This document shows, in pieces, positions 1 through 8,940 of a DNA stretch of 47,660 bases. The notes below the pieces were generated by a model that was not told the DNA's origin, made no database searches, and worked only from the letters and a program-made list of their open reading frames with translations. The first letter of the stretch is position 1; each line of letters begins with the position of its first letter. The position numbers were made by a program, and so were the translations under genes. Origin of the DNA: Pelotomaculum sp. UBA3102 (GTDB lineage: Bacteria > Bacillota > Desulfotomaculia > Desulfotomaculales > Pelotomaculaceae); the NCBI GenBank assembly GCA_002365865.1, contig DFAQ01000044.1, forward strand, positions 1 to 47,660, in the 5' to 3' direction.

Positions 1-150
1 TTTGATAAAACGTTGCAGCAGATGAATAAGCGATTTGATGAAATGCAAAAGGACGTTACCACCATCAAAAGGGAAGTTCGTGCAGTATGGGACGACATAT
101 TGAGACTGGACAAACGCCTTACCGTCCAGGAGAAAAAGGCTGCACAATAA
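1..150 (+). CDS. C-terminal end of a small coiled-coil protein (partial)
   Basis: An open frame enters from the left edge and ends at TAA 148-150, giving the last 49 residues of a protein. The visible part is charged and helical with heptad-like spacing (LQQMNKRFDEM, then VRAVWDDILRLDKRL), typical of a short coiled coil. There are no cysteines, membrane segments or recognisable catalytic motifs. A rho-independent terminator follows within 10 bases, so this is the end of its transcription unit. The function cannot be told from this fragment. Confidence 0.6.
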   Translation, partial: FDKTLQQMNKRFDEMQKDVTTIKREVRAVWDDILRLDKRLTVQEKKAAQ

Positions 151-156
151 AATTCC

Positions 157-180
157 CCCGGCTACACGCCGGGTTTTTTG
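157..180 (+). terminator. Intrinsic terminator of the upstream partial gene
   Basis: Arms CCCGGC (157-162) and GCCGGG (168-173) close a five-base loop and are followed directly by a run of six T. It lies 6 bases after the stop codon of the preceding frame. Confidence 0.85.
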
Positions 181-197
181 ATTTTTCTGGGTTTTTG

Positions 198-226
198 TTG
201 ACTTAACCGGAAAACCTGAATACAAT
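198..226 (+). promoter_or_regulatory. Sigma-A-type promoter of the TetR gene
   Basis: TTGACT (198-203) and TACAAT (221-226) are separated by exactly 17 bases. The predicted start of transcription falls just before or inside the inverted repeat 234-259, so a bound repressor would block initiation or early elongation. Confidence 0.75.
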
Positions 227-233
227 GTTGTTA

Positions 234-259
234 ATAAAATGAATTTCAGTTCATTTTAT
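234..259. promoter_or_regulatory. Inverted repeat, probable TetR operator
   Basis: Perfect 10-base arms ATAAAATGAA (234-243) and TTCATTTTAT (250-259) flank a 6-base centre, between the -10 box and the ribosome binding site (GGAGGTGAT, 271-279) of the TetR gene. Position and symmetry fit an autoregulatory operator. That the adjacent TetR protein binds it is inference. Confidence 0.65.
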
Positions 260-284
260 AATTGAAATCCGGAGGTGATTTCCC

Positions 285-932
285 GTGGTATACCGGCAGA
301 CAAATAGAATAAAAGAAAAAATAGAGTGCAAAAGAAGGGAAATCATTAGGGCGGCCCGGGAAGTATTTGCGGAAAACAGCTATCAGGGAACATCTATTAA
401 GACTGTGGCTCAAAGAGCAAAAATTGCCACCGGGACTTTTTATCTTTATTTTTCTAATAAAGAAGCGCTTATCAATACGATTGTAGATGAAATGTTTAGT
501 GAACTTCTGGAATATATCAAAAATGAACGGGCTGTCTATACTGACGGCTTTGACAAGCTGCAAGCATCCATGGAGGCCTGTATCAAGCTTTTTATTAAAG
601 AAAACAACCTGGCTAAAATCCTTCTGATTCAGGTCCCCGGAGTAAACAATGCTTTTAATGCCAAGTTGATTGAAATCGAAAACGAGTTGATCAAGCTGAC
701 CAAAGAGGACCTGGATGAGTTAAAAGTTCAGGGCAGGCTGACCGGTGAGGATACGCTGGTCAGTGCCATGGCTTTTGTGGGCAGTTTCCGGCAGGTAATC
801 ATCGGTTGGCTCCGTGAGGGGAGACCGGAAAAGCTTAACGAAGCTTTTTCAACTTTGATGCAATACAATCTTAGAGGATTAGGGAAAAAACCAAATCATA
901 ACCGGCAGGAAAATGGTGAAGATGAAAGATAA
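285..932 (+). CDS. TetR/AcrR family transcriptional regulator
   Basis: This 215-residue protein has the usual TetR length. A helix-turn-helix lies at about residues 15-60, with the family signature [20 protein letters not shown] followed by [14 protein letters not shown]. The C-terminal all-helical part (about 70-200) would be the ligand-binding and dimerisation domain. The GTG start is chosen because GGAGGTGAT sits 5 bases upstream. The promoter and perfect inverted repeat in front suggest it represses itself. It overlaps the start of a decayed ABC transporter ATPase by about 10-20 bases, which suggests the two once formed an operon and that the regulator controlled that transporter. The convergent MFS gene could be another target. 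The ligand is unknown. Confidence 0.9.
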   Translation: MVYRQTNRIKEKIECKRREIIRAAREVFAENSYQGTSIKTVAQRAKIATGTFYLYFSNKEALINTIVDEMFSELLEYIKNERAVYTDGFDKLQASMEACIKLFIKENNLAKILLIQVPGVNNAFNAKLIEIENELIKLTKEDLDELKVQGRLTGEDTLVSAMAFVGSFRQVIIGWLREGRPEKLNEAFSTLMQYNLRGLGKKPNHNRQENGEDER

Positions 933-1370
933 TTACGTGTCAATTAAATCTTTGAGAGTTGACTACTTGCAAAACAAACAAGCGCTTACGGCGTTGGAAT
1001 CGGTTGATTTATCCCTTGCTGAGGGGGAAACGGGGGTAATTATCGGTCCCTCCGGATGTGGGAAAAGCACGCTTTTAAATATCTTGGCAGGCTTGAACTC
1101 CCGTTATGCCGGTAAAGTGCTGATAGATGGCCGGCCGCCGGTGAGCGGGGGAGAAACCGCTTTAATTTTACACATAACATTGAAGAAGCAGTTTTCTTGG
1201 GGCAGAAGATTTTTGTCATGTCGCTCGGCCCGGGGAGAATAGAACAGGAACTGGAAAACAAAATGGCGGGAGATGACCACCTGCGGGGGCAAGTCCGGTT
1301 TTTAGAAATGTTAAAAAATGATTTAAAATATACTGACCTGATCCATGAAAGCAATTTTAATGACAGCTAG
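913..1370 (+). pseudogene. Remnant of an ABC transporter ATPase (nitrate/sulfonate/taurine type)
   Basis: The first part reads as the N-terminus of a SsuB/TauB-like ATPase, with Walker [10 protein letters not shown] followed by LLNILAGL at about residues 45-60. At about 1150-1165 the frame shifts, and a second frame continues to TAG 1368-1370 with [18 protein letters not shown] and GPGRI, the H-loop end of the same family. The Q-loop, ABC signature, Walker B and D-loop are missing. About 150 codons remain of an expected 240-260, so an internal out-of-frame deletion of roughly 100 codons is the simplest reading. Start candidates are ATG 913 and ATG 922. No permease or binding protein lies nearby, so the rest of the transporter is gone. 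Confidence 0.85.
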
Positions 1371-1503
1371 GCCGGTGTCTTTTGGGAAGGCATGGTATTA
1401 TATATATCACAGTTAATTAATAATCTGTAAGGGGTGGATCATAACCTTGCACGCGGTGGAAAAAGCGCTGCATAAATTATCTTTTGGTTAAACGACTTCC
1501 TTT

Positions 1504-2901
1504 TCAACTTGGTTGCTGTTCGCCGGAATTTAAATTGCCCCTGGCCAGGGAGGCAAAAATACCTCCAAAGCAGAGGGCGGTGAAGATCGCAAACAGCACC
1601 TTAGTGCTTTTAACAAGCAGAGCCGGATTTGCCCGGCTTAATTCCGTGTTGCCTAAATAAAGGGCTAATAATAATGTCACCGTGGCCATACTGACCGCCT
1701 GGCCGGTAAGCCTCATGGTGCCGATGGTTGATGAAGCGACACCAAAAAATTTCTTTTCGACCGACCCCATTACCGCGTTGGTATTGGGGGAAGAGAAAAG
1801 CGCCAGCCCCGTTCCTAGAAGCGCCAGGTTGGCAATAATTAACCATAAGGGTGTGCCCTCAGTCAAGAAACAAAAAATCAACAGGGTTAAGGTAGTTAAG
1901 GCCATGCCGCACGAAGCGACCACACGCGGCTGTATTCTGTCGGAAAGCGTACCTGCAAAGGGTGACAATACAGCCATGAGGACCGGCTGGGAGAGAAGTA
2001 CCAAACCTGCTGCCTGGGAGTTGTACCCGAGCACCACCTGCAGGTACAGGGAAAGCAGAAAGGCTACCGCGAACGTGGCACAGTAGTTAATAAGTGCTGC
2101 CAGGTTGGAAAAGGCAAAAGTGACGTTCCCGGTAAAAAGCATGATATTAAGCACCGGTTGTTTGGCGTTAATTTCATATCTGACGAATATCACCAGCATG
2201 AGCAGGCCGAATACCAGGAAATATTTGGCCCATTCCGACGAGGTGACGGACGAAATCCCGTATATAAGAGTTGCTAAACCAACGGAATAAAGAAATGAGC
2301 CGGTAAAGTCAAATTTTTCCCCGGCGGCACCCGGCCATTCCCCTTTCAGTTTAGTAATGGTAAGGGTAACTGCAAATATGGAAACCACGGCAGTTAGGTA
2401 GAAAATGGACTGCCAACCCAAATTATGGTTCATGGTTCCGCCAAGTACCGGTCCCAGGGAAAGACCGGTATATACGGAAGCCACATTTATCCCCAGTACT
2501 TTGCCTCTCTCGCGGGGCGGGAAAACCGAGGTCAGCATGGCCATGGCAGTGCTGAAAATCATGGCGCTGCCGATGCCCTGCAATATTCTGAAGAGGATTA
2601 AAGTTTTAACTGACCAGGCCAGCCCGCATAATATGGAGGACAGGCCGAAGAAAGTTATGCCCAGGATGAAAATCTTTTTTCTGCCCGTGATATCGGCAAG
2701 CCTGCCTAAAGGTACTAAAAATGCCGTTGATGCCAGAAGGTAACTGGTAGCGACCCAGCTCAGCATAAAGGCATTGCAATTGAATTCTTTTCCGATGGAA
2801 GGTATGGCCAGATTGATGGAACTGCCCATAAAGGGCGTCAGGAACGATGCCATGGCAGCAACAAGTAAAGTGTATCTTTTCAGCGAATCGTCAGGTTTCA
2901 T
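1504..2901 (-). CDS. MFS drug/solute exporter, DHA2 (EmrB/QacA-like) family
   Basis: This 465-residue, highly hydrophobic protein has about 14 membrane segments. Motif A is GRLADITGRKK at about residues 66-76 and an antiporter motif C-like GLSLGPVLGG lies at about 150-160, both typical of proton-coupled exporters. It starts 29 bases after the GT2-GH130 fusion gene on the same strand with only a weak ribosome binding site (AGGAT), so it is probably co-transcribed as the last gene of the mannoside cluster. DHA2 members usually export amphiphilic compounds. Here it may export a glycoside made by the cluster or be an unrelated drug pump. The substrate cannot be told from sequence. Confidence 0.85.
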   Translation of the reverse strand: MKPDDSLKRYTLLVAAMASFLTPFMGSSINLAIPSIGKEFNCNAFMLSWVATSYLLASTAFLVPLGRLADITGRKKIFILGITFFGLSSILCGLAWSVKTLILFRILQGIGSAMIFSTAMAMLTSVFPPRERGKVLGINVASVYTGLSLGPVLGGTMNHNLGWQSIFYLTAVVSIFAVTLTITKLKGEWPGAAGEKFDFTGSFLYSVGLATLIYGISSVTSSEWAKYFLVFGLLMLVIFVRYEINAKQPVLNIMLFTGNVTFAFSNLAALINYCATFAVAFLLSLYLQVVLGYNSQAAGLVLLSQPVLMAVLSPFAGTLSDRIQPRVVASCGMALTTLTLLIFCFLTEGTPLWLIIANLALLGTGLALFSSPNTNAVMGSVEKKFFGVASSTIGTMRLTGQAVSMATVTLLLALYLGNTELSRANPALLVKSTKVLFAIFTALCFGGIFASLARGNLNSGEQQPS

Positions 2902-2930
2902 TTTAAAATCCTAGCTTTCATTTAGCTTGG

Positions 2931-5900
2931 TTATTCTGCCTGGTGTTGTTCTAAAATTGCTTTCCTGACCGGCTCCGGGATTATATCGCCGACTTTGCCG
3001 GTCGCCAGGCAAACATGGGTGTCCGCGGCACCGTAGTAAACCAGCACTTCGTCTTCAGCGTCGAGCACTTCTTTTTCCACCGCCGGAACTGCCCCGCAGG
3101 TGAACACCACGTTGGGCACCCAACTTTCTCCTTCCTTACCTATTTCATGCTCGGTCTCGGGAGACAGGACGGGGTTGGGAGACCGGTAAAGCAGGTTCTC
3201 AGGGTTGGCCAGGTCGGCAAGAATTACTCCCAGGCGATATACCCGGTTCCGGTCCACACCGTGGTAAATCAATAACCAGCCGTATTTGGTTTTGATGGGT
3301 TGAGTTCCGGCGCCGATTTTAAGGGAGTCCCACATTCTACCGGAGCGGGGTCCCAGTATGATGGAGTGTTTATCCTTGGGGGCGGGAAATTCAAGCTTGT
3401 CAAGGTGCGATACCCAGATGCTCGGCTCGATTCTATGATAAATTATGTATTTACTGTTAATTTTCTCCGGGAACAGAATGGCATCCTTATCCCAGATATC
3501 CTCAAAGGCAAACCCCTTGCGCTCCCATTTATGAAACTTTTTATTTAGAAAATCATTTACCTCTATGGCAGCGGCTGAGATCTGGGCGATATCGCCGTCA
3601 TAGGCGGTGTAAAGCATGTAAATCTTGTTGTCGATAATTACAACCCGCGGGTCCTCCACACCTTTTTTCTCCCTTACGCCTTTAGGTACGTAAACCGGTT
3701 CCGGTAATCTTTCCAGGACCTGGTACCCGTCAGTTACAGCAAGCCCGATGCGCGATACTTCGTCATCGCCGAAAGCCCGGTAAAGAATATAGACCCGGTC
3801 CTTGATCCGGAAAGCGGCTGCGTTCAGGACGTATTTGTTTTCCCAAGGATGTTCTTTTATCGGGCTCAAGACGGGATTACCGGAATACCTGACCAGCGGT
3901 TCGGCCGGCGGGTAGTCGCGGGTTTCCTGCACTACCACGGTGATATTTTTAGTGGGTTTAATTCCGAGTAAAACATCAAGCAGGTTTTCGCTGGCCCGGC
4001 CCTCTCCGACAAGCTGGGCAACCGTGTGGTTGATTTCACCGGGATCATAGCCCAGTTCCTCATATATCTGCTCCAGGAAGTCATGGTTGAACCATTTCTC
4101 CTCGACATGGCTTGATAAGGGAGTGGGGACCCCCCGGCCTCCTTTGTAGCTGAAACTTGCCCAACTCCAGGCCGAGCAGGGAAGGAAGGTTCCGTCCGAT
4201 AAAACCTGGCTTAGACCATAACCTTCGCACATCATGCCGATCAGCTTGCCTTCTTCAGTACCCGCCAGCTTTTCGGAAAGTTTTTGAAATTGGGCAACGA
4301 GAGCCCGGTGATGTAAATTTTCAAAAATGTTATGCGCCGAAAAAACACCGATTTCATAACGTCCAATCAGTGAATTGCGTATTTTTACGCCGATATTTTT
4401 TCGCTCCCGGGCATAGGTTCTCCAAAGATAGGCGTAGTTTTCCGCAATCATTATGTGGCGGCCGATAAAAAGGCAGGAACGGGTTTTGGGGTATTCTCCC
4501 CCCATGCTTTTGTTCAAAGGCCTGATAACAATTCTGGAGGTTAACTTGTTAAGGTCGGAAATGCTTCCCAGTTTTACCGAGCCGCCTAAAATTTCCTCGC
4601 CCAGAACAATCGGTTTGATATCCACCTCTCCCATGTCATCCGTACGTAAATTGTCCAGCATCCACATCAGTGCGGACCGGTCGCCGTATTTCCGGGTCTC
4701 GACCAGATTGGCCATACTTACGGCATCCCGGATATCCATCTTTTTCATGAGTTCCCTGGGGGTTCTGCACCCGGCAGGGATCATGACATTGACGGGCGGA
4801 AACCGGCAAATCATTTCCTGGAAAACTTCGTTTTTTATTGAAAACACTTTCGGGCAGGAAAAGGTTTGGAATAGTTTGTGCACTACCTGCCGGGTTCCTT
4901 CCACGGTGTAAAGGTTTCCCGGAAATACCCGTTCCATTGCTTCTTCCAGTGCCTGCATGAAGTCTTTTACATAACGGGTGATTGTCCGGGGGCCGGAACT
5001 TTCGGAGGCCTGCAGGCTGTTGTGGATAAAACGGCTGAAAGCCTCGTGATAGCGGTGCTGGAGCCGGTTAAACATTTCCTCGGTCCATAAAACTTTTTCC
5101 CCGCGCCCCTCGATTCTTTTCGGCAGTACTATGGGTATGCCCGGAACAAACTCCAGGTAATGCGCCGGTGTCAGCGGCGGTCTGGTTTCCAGTTTTTTTC
5201 TCCGCCAGGTTTGGATGAAATCGTCTCTAAGCCGGAGAAAATCTTTGCGCTGCTCTTCTATGGTTGCAGCTGCCTCGCCTAAAACCAGGGTGTCGACATC
5301 CAGGCCCTTAAAGTTTTTTAAATCGAATTGAAGCGACTGGATGTGGTCGATATAATTGGCAATTCTGCCGCCAAAAGCAAAGGTAAGTGAGTTAAGGATA
5401 TCGTCACTGCGGACACTGGTGTCGAACCAGTACTTAAACAGCAGGCGGTACACAATATCGGCCCATATTTTACCTTCCACTTTAAATTCTTTTGCCGGAA
5501 CCGGAGCAAGGTTTTCTATATCCTCCTGCAGGTAATCATAATAGGAGGTTTCGGCCAGGTTCTTGTACTGGTAAAAGCTGTACCTGAAAAGCGACAGGTC
5601 GCGGGTGGAATAAGTCGGTTGGTAGGGGACGTCGCGGTGGCTGCTGCCGTAAATGTCCGGTGTTCTCAGGATGAAATTTTTGGTTTCCAGCCAGTAGGCC
5701 TCGTCTCTTTTTAGACATTTAAACATGGACCGGGCGTTTTCCTTAAAGACAAAATTCAGCTTATCGAGAGAAATGTCATCCAGCCTGGCACCGAGCTCAA
5801 CCAGGCAGATCTTTTTGTTCCAGAGGATCGCCCTGGTCAGCAGCCACGGGTCGATACCGAATTCTTGAGTAATATCAAGCCAGAATTTAATCTCCGTGCA

Positions 5901-6509
5901 GAAATCTTCAACCAGGTCGTGGCACATGGCATATATGCCGCTCAAGCTTGTGTTAACCCTATAACCGTAAAACGCTTCTAAAAGAGGGGCTGTAAAGAAC
6001 CCTCCCAGGAGGTCTTCAAAGAAATGCCTTTGAAAAGTAGCCAGCACAAAGTCATATTCATTCCGAATGGGTTCGATGATGCGCTTGATCCAGTCCGGGT
6101 GCAGTCCCCGACCGTTTTCCCGCATGAGGTCAGCTGTGAAAATAACCGCGTCGGCTTCCAGGCGGTTGGCTATTTCCAGTATGGCGCGGATACTGCTGCC
6201 CCTGCCGTTACTTCCGGGTTGCATTAAAAATTCCAGGTGGGGCACCTTTAAGTTAACCCGGCGAACGGCTGCCAACGCCTCGGTTCCCTTCGGGTCCCCG
6301 GCGCAAACAATAAGCGTCCGGTCCGGTTCCTGAAGTTCGCACATGCTTTCATCCAGCATGCTCAACACTTCCGGCAGAACGTCCTTTTCATTGTAAAAAG
6401 GGATCCCGATTACCAGGTTGACCTTATTGAAGGCGCCGGCCTTCCCGTAGGCATCTTCAATACTACGGTTAAAAAAAACTTCAATGTCCGGTGATTGTCT
6501 TACGGCCAT
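2931..6509 (-). CDS. GT2 glycosyltransferase - GH130 mannoside phosphorylase fusion
   Basis: This 1192-residue protein has at least three parts. Residues about 28-270 form a GT-A glycosyltransferase, beginning VNLVIGIPFYNEKDVLPEV, with an acidic FTADLMREN motif in the DXD position. Residues about 870-1185 form a GH130 five-bladed propeller, with RYSGNPVLSP, GVEDPR near residue 950, YHRIEPSIW, and KIGAGTQPI followed by GWLLIYHGV near 1065-1085. GH130 enzymes are mostly beta-mannoside phosphorylases that release mannose 1-phosphate. The roughly 600 residues between these domains (about 270-860) match nothing I recognise. A GGGGGG-rich ribosome binding site precedes ATG 6509. It sits between a GT4 gene and the MFS gene in a same-strand cluster. 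The protein could both build and phosphorolyse a mannoside, but bond type and acceptor are unknown. Confidence 0.8.
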   Translation of the reverse strand: MAVRQSPDIEVFFNRSIEDAYGKAGAFNKVNLVIGIPFYNEKDVLPEVLSMLDESMCELQEPDRTLIVCAGDPKGTEALAAVRRVNLKVPHLEFLMQPGSNGRGSSIRAILEIANRLEADAVIFTADLMRENGRGLHPDWIKRIIEPIRNEYDFVLATFQRHFFEDLLGGFFTAPLLEAFYGYRVNTSLSGIYAMCHDLVEDFCTEIKFWLDITQEFGIDPWLLTRAILWNKKICLVELGARLDDISLDKLNFVFKENARSMFKCLKRDEAYWLETKNFILRTPDIYGSSHRDVPYQPTYSTRDLSLFRYSFYQYKNLAETSYYDYLQEDIENLAPVPAKEFKVEGKIWADIVYRLLFKYWFDTSVRSDDILNSLTFAFGGRIANYIDHIQSLQFDLKNFKGLDVDTLVLGEAAATIEEQRKDFLRLRDDFIQTWRRKKLETRPPLTPAHYLEFVPGIPIVLPKRIEGRGEKVLWTEEMFNRLQHRYHEAFSRFIHNSLQASESSGPRTITRYVKDFMQALEEAMERVFPGNLYTVEGTRQVVHKLFQTFSCPKVFSIKNEVFQEMICRFPPVNVMIPAGCRTPRELMKKMDIRDAVSMANLVETRKYGDRSALMWMLDNLRTDDMGEVDIKPIVLGEEILGGSVKLGSISDLNKLTSRIVIRPLNKSMGGEYPKTRSCLFIGRHIMIAENYAYLWRTYARERKNIGVKIRNSLIGRYEIGVFSAHNIFENLHHRALVAQFQKLSEKLAGTEEGKLIGMMCEGYGLSQVLSDGTFLPCSAWSWASFSYKGGRGVPTPLSSHVEEKWFNHDFLEQIYEELGYDPGEINHTVAQLVGEGRASENLLDVLLGIKPTKNITVVVQETRDYPPAEPLVRYSGNPVLSPIKEHPWENKYVLNAAAFRIKDRVYILYRAFGDDEVSRIGLAVTDGYQVLERLPEPVYVPKGVREKKGVEDPRVVIIDNKIYMLYTAYDGDIAQISAAAIEVNDFLNKKFHKWERKGFAFEDIWDKDAILFPEKINSKYIIYHRIEPSIWVSHLDKLEFPAPKDKHSIILGPRSGRMWDSLKIGAGTQPIKTKYGWLLIYHGVDRNRVYRLGVILADLANPENLLYRSPNPVLSPETEHEIGKEGESWVPNVVFTCGAVPAVEKEVLDAEDEVLVYYGAADTHVCLATGKVGDIIPEPVRKAILEQHQAE

Positions 6510-6562
6510 GTATTCAACCCCCCGATGTCGTTTTTTGCTTGGTCAACTGTTATGCAAACCTT

Positions 6563-8839
6563 TTAAAATCTGACCTGTACCTTGCGTTCAAAGGTTTTTT
6601 GAATCCCCGCTTCTTTTAAACAGATAATTGCCAGAGTAAATGCAATCACCGATTCCGCACCGCTGTTTTCATTGGCTCCTTCAGTGGTCAAGCCGTCCAG
6701 CGGGTAATCATCCCTTATATTATAAACCGGAACCCCCAATTTATTGTTGCCGAAAAACCAGTTGAAGGCTTTATTGGCCAGGTCAAGGTAATCTTTGTTT
6801 TGCATCAGGTTGAAGGCTTTACAATATGCCTCGACCAGGCAACCTATTTCAATGGGTTGTTGGTCAAAATACGGTCTTCCCGCACCTTTAACCAGCCAGT
6901 TCTTATTTCCGATGAGATCAAAATAAGTACCGTTATACTGTAAATTGGTAAGGAAATTCAGGGTCTCCTGTGCCGTATCCAGATAGCTGCTTTCTTTAAA
7001 TACCTCGTATGCCAGCATTAAAGCGTAAGGCACTTTGGCATTGGCATAGGTAACCGCCGGCTCAAACCACTCCCAGCCGGTATCCCGGTTAGTACGGTAA
7101 AGTTTAACCAGGTGGTCGGCCCCGGACCGGAGTAAATCCATTACCTTCGCGGCACCGGGATATTTTTTTAAATAATGATACAGGCCGCAGGTCGAGTAGG
7201 CTATGGCTTTGGGATAGGGGGACACGGGCCGGGCCGGTTCTAAACCGGCTATGGCCTGATCAAACAATTCTTTGGCCAGGGAACTGACAGAAGGGTTAAC
7301 ACTCCGGGCAACCGTGCTGCCAAGTCCTGTCAGGACGCGGCCGAAGGTATCGTCGCTGCCCACCTCGTCCAGGTAACGCCGGTCATAGCCCACAAAATTG
7401 TGAAAACGGCCGTCTTCCCGCTGCACGAAACGAATAAAAGAAAGATATTTTTTAGCCAGGGAATAACAATTGGATTCGTCTTCAAATTTCGCCATTCTTA
7501 CGACCAGATCGAGGGCGCGCCCAACGTCGTCAGCGGTGTAACCGTATTTTAAATCGGGTATGCCGTACTTGGCATGTTGGAAAATGCCGGTGTCGTCAGT
7601 CAGGCGTTCAAATAAATATACTTCCTTGCTCCGTGCCGGATAATCCAGGCTGCTGATACGAATAGTAGTAATATTTTTTAATTTTTTTAAATAGTGTTCT
7701 TGATATACTTCTCTAAATAAAGCGTGATACCTTTCAGAAACTTTGGGCCAGATCATTGACCTGCCGAAATTATATGCCACCCGGCGCATTTCAGGCAGTT
7801 GCTCCCGGTTGGCCAGAAGCCGGTTCAGGGTACCGGCCAGCGCTTGCGGGTCGTTAAAAGGGACCAGGCAGCCGCGGCCGCCGGCCAGAATTTCCTGGGC
7901 GTACCAGTAAGGAGTTGACACCACGACTTTCCCCAGTGCCACGGCATAAGCAAGGGTGCCGCTGGTTATTTGTTCCTGTGAGTGGTAGGGAGTGATATAG
8001 ATGTCGGAAGCATTGATATATTTAAACAGTTCTTCGTTAGTGAGAAATTCGTCTATGAAGAGGACATTATTTTCCAGGTTGTTTCCCCGGGTAAGTTTTT
8101 TCAGGCTTTCCCGGTATTTTTCCCCCTGGTATTTCACTACTTCCGGGTGGGTTTTCCCCAGGATCACATATAATATTTCGGGATGTTCCTTAACCACTCC
8201 GGGCAGGGCCTCAAGGACCAGTTCGATCCCTTTGCCCGCGCTTAACAGGCCGAAGGAAAGGAGTACCAGGCGTCCCTCAAAGCCGAATTCTTTTTTGAAA
8301 TAGCACGGTTCCATAAAGGGAAGGTCCGGGACGCCGTGCGGGATCATGGCAATTTTTTCCGGAGCGACAAAATAGACTTCTCTGAGGATCTCTTTGGCTT
8401 TATTGCTCATTACAACCACCCGGTATGAGTGGTGAATGATCTCGTTAAAGGAAGTGTAATAACCGAGTGTGGGTACCTGTAAAACGGTATGGAAGGTTGT
8501 AACCACCGGTTTTCTCAGCCTTTTCAGCAATGTAATGATGTGGTGACCCTCAGGGCCGCCGAACAGGCCGAATTCGTGCTGCAGGTTGACCACCTGCGCG
8601 TCGGAGGAATTTATATGTTCCGCAGCCCTGGTATAATCTGAAATTTTATTTTTGGCACAGATAAAATCAACTTCCGGGGGGAATACGGTATCCGGGTATT
8701 CATCTACGGCAATAATTTTTCCGATGGGGCCGTATAAATTTTGATATGCAAGTAATAAATTATTGGTGAAAGTGGCAATCCCGCACTTTCTGGGAATATA
8801 CGAACTGATAAAATACGGTATTAATTCTTTTTGTAACAA
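6563..8839 (-). CDS. GT4 glycosyltransferase with C-terminal alpha-helical barrel domain
   Basis: Residues about 5-385 are a GT-B retaining glycosyltransferase of family 4. They start with ISSYIPRKCGIATFTNNLL, then show VNLQHEFGLFGG, TTFHTV, MIPHGVPD, a nucleotide-sugar half with SFGLLSAGKGIEL, and a late ITPYHSQEQITSGTLAYA loop. Residues about 400-750 are helical repeats rich in Trp, Tyr and Asp (DVGRALDLV, DGRFHNF, YSTCGLYHYL, GWEWFEPAVTYANAK, GANENSGAESVIAFTLA), resembling six-hairpin (alpha/alpha) glycosidase folds. The total of 758 residues is about twice a normal GT4. The start is TTG 8839, preceded by GGAGAGGTGAT. The tail may bind or trim the glycan; this is inference. The neighbours point to mannose chemistry. 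Confidence 0.8.
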   Translation of the reverse strand: MLQKELIPYFISSYIPRKCGIATFTNNLLLAYQNLYGPIGKIIAVDEYPDTVFPPEVDFICAKNKISDYTRAAEHINSSDAQVVNLQHEFGLFGGPEGHHIITLLKRLRKPVVTTFHTVLQVPTLGYYTSFNEIIHHSYRVVVMSNKAKEILREVYFVAPEKIAMIPHGVPDLPFMEPCYFKKEFGFEGRLVLLSFGLLSAGKGIELVLEALPGVVKEHPEILYVILGKTHPEVVKYQGEKYRESLKKLTRGNNLENNVLFIDEFLTNEELFKYINASDIYITPYHSQEQITSGTLAYAVALGKVVVSTPYWYAQEILAGGRGCLVPFNDPQALAGTLNRLLANREQLPEMRRVAYNFGRSMIWPKVSERYHALFREVYQEHYLKKLKNITTIRISSLDYPARSKEVYLFERLTDDTGIFQHAKYGIPDLKYGYTADDVGRALDLVVRMAKFEDESNCYSLAKKYLSFIRFVQREDGRFHNFVGYDRRYLDEVGSDDTFGRVLTGLGSTVARSVNPSVSSLAKELFDQAIAGLEPARPVSPYPKAIAYSTCGLYHYLKKYPGAAKVMDLLRSGADHLVKLYRTNRDTGWEWFEPAVTYANAKVPYALMLAYEVFKESSYLDTAQETLNFLTNLQYNGTYFDLIGNKNWLVKGAGRPYFDQQPIEIGCLVEAYCKAFNLMQNKDYLDLANKAFNWFFGNNKLGVPVYNIRDDYPLDGLTTEGANENSGAESVIAFTLAIICLKEAGIQKTFERKVQVRF

Positions 8840-8940
8840 GGTATATCACCTCTCCATCATCCAAAAAAACATGATAATTAAACAATCAGGGAATTAACTG
8901 GATTATGAATAACAATTTGATTTTGGTCAGCATTATCTTT

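Noticed and set aside
246..563. Minus-strand frame overlapping the TetR gene
   Set aside because: It is antisense to a well-supported regulator and covers its operator; it has no homology signal.
1447..1491. Tiny frame starting TTG 1447 with upstream AAGGGGTGG
   Set aside because: Only 14 codons with no recognisable product; it may be a gene remnant but cannot be supported.
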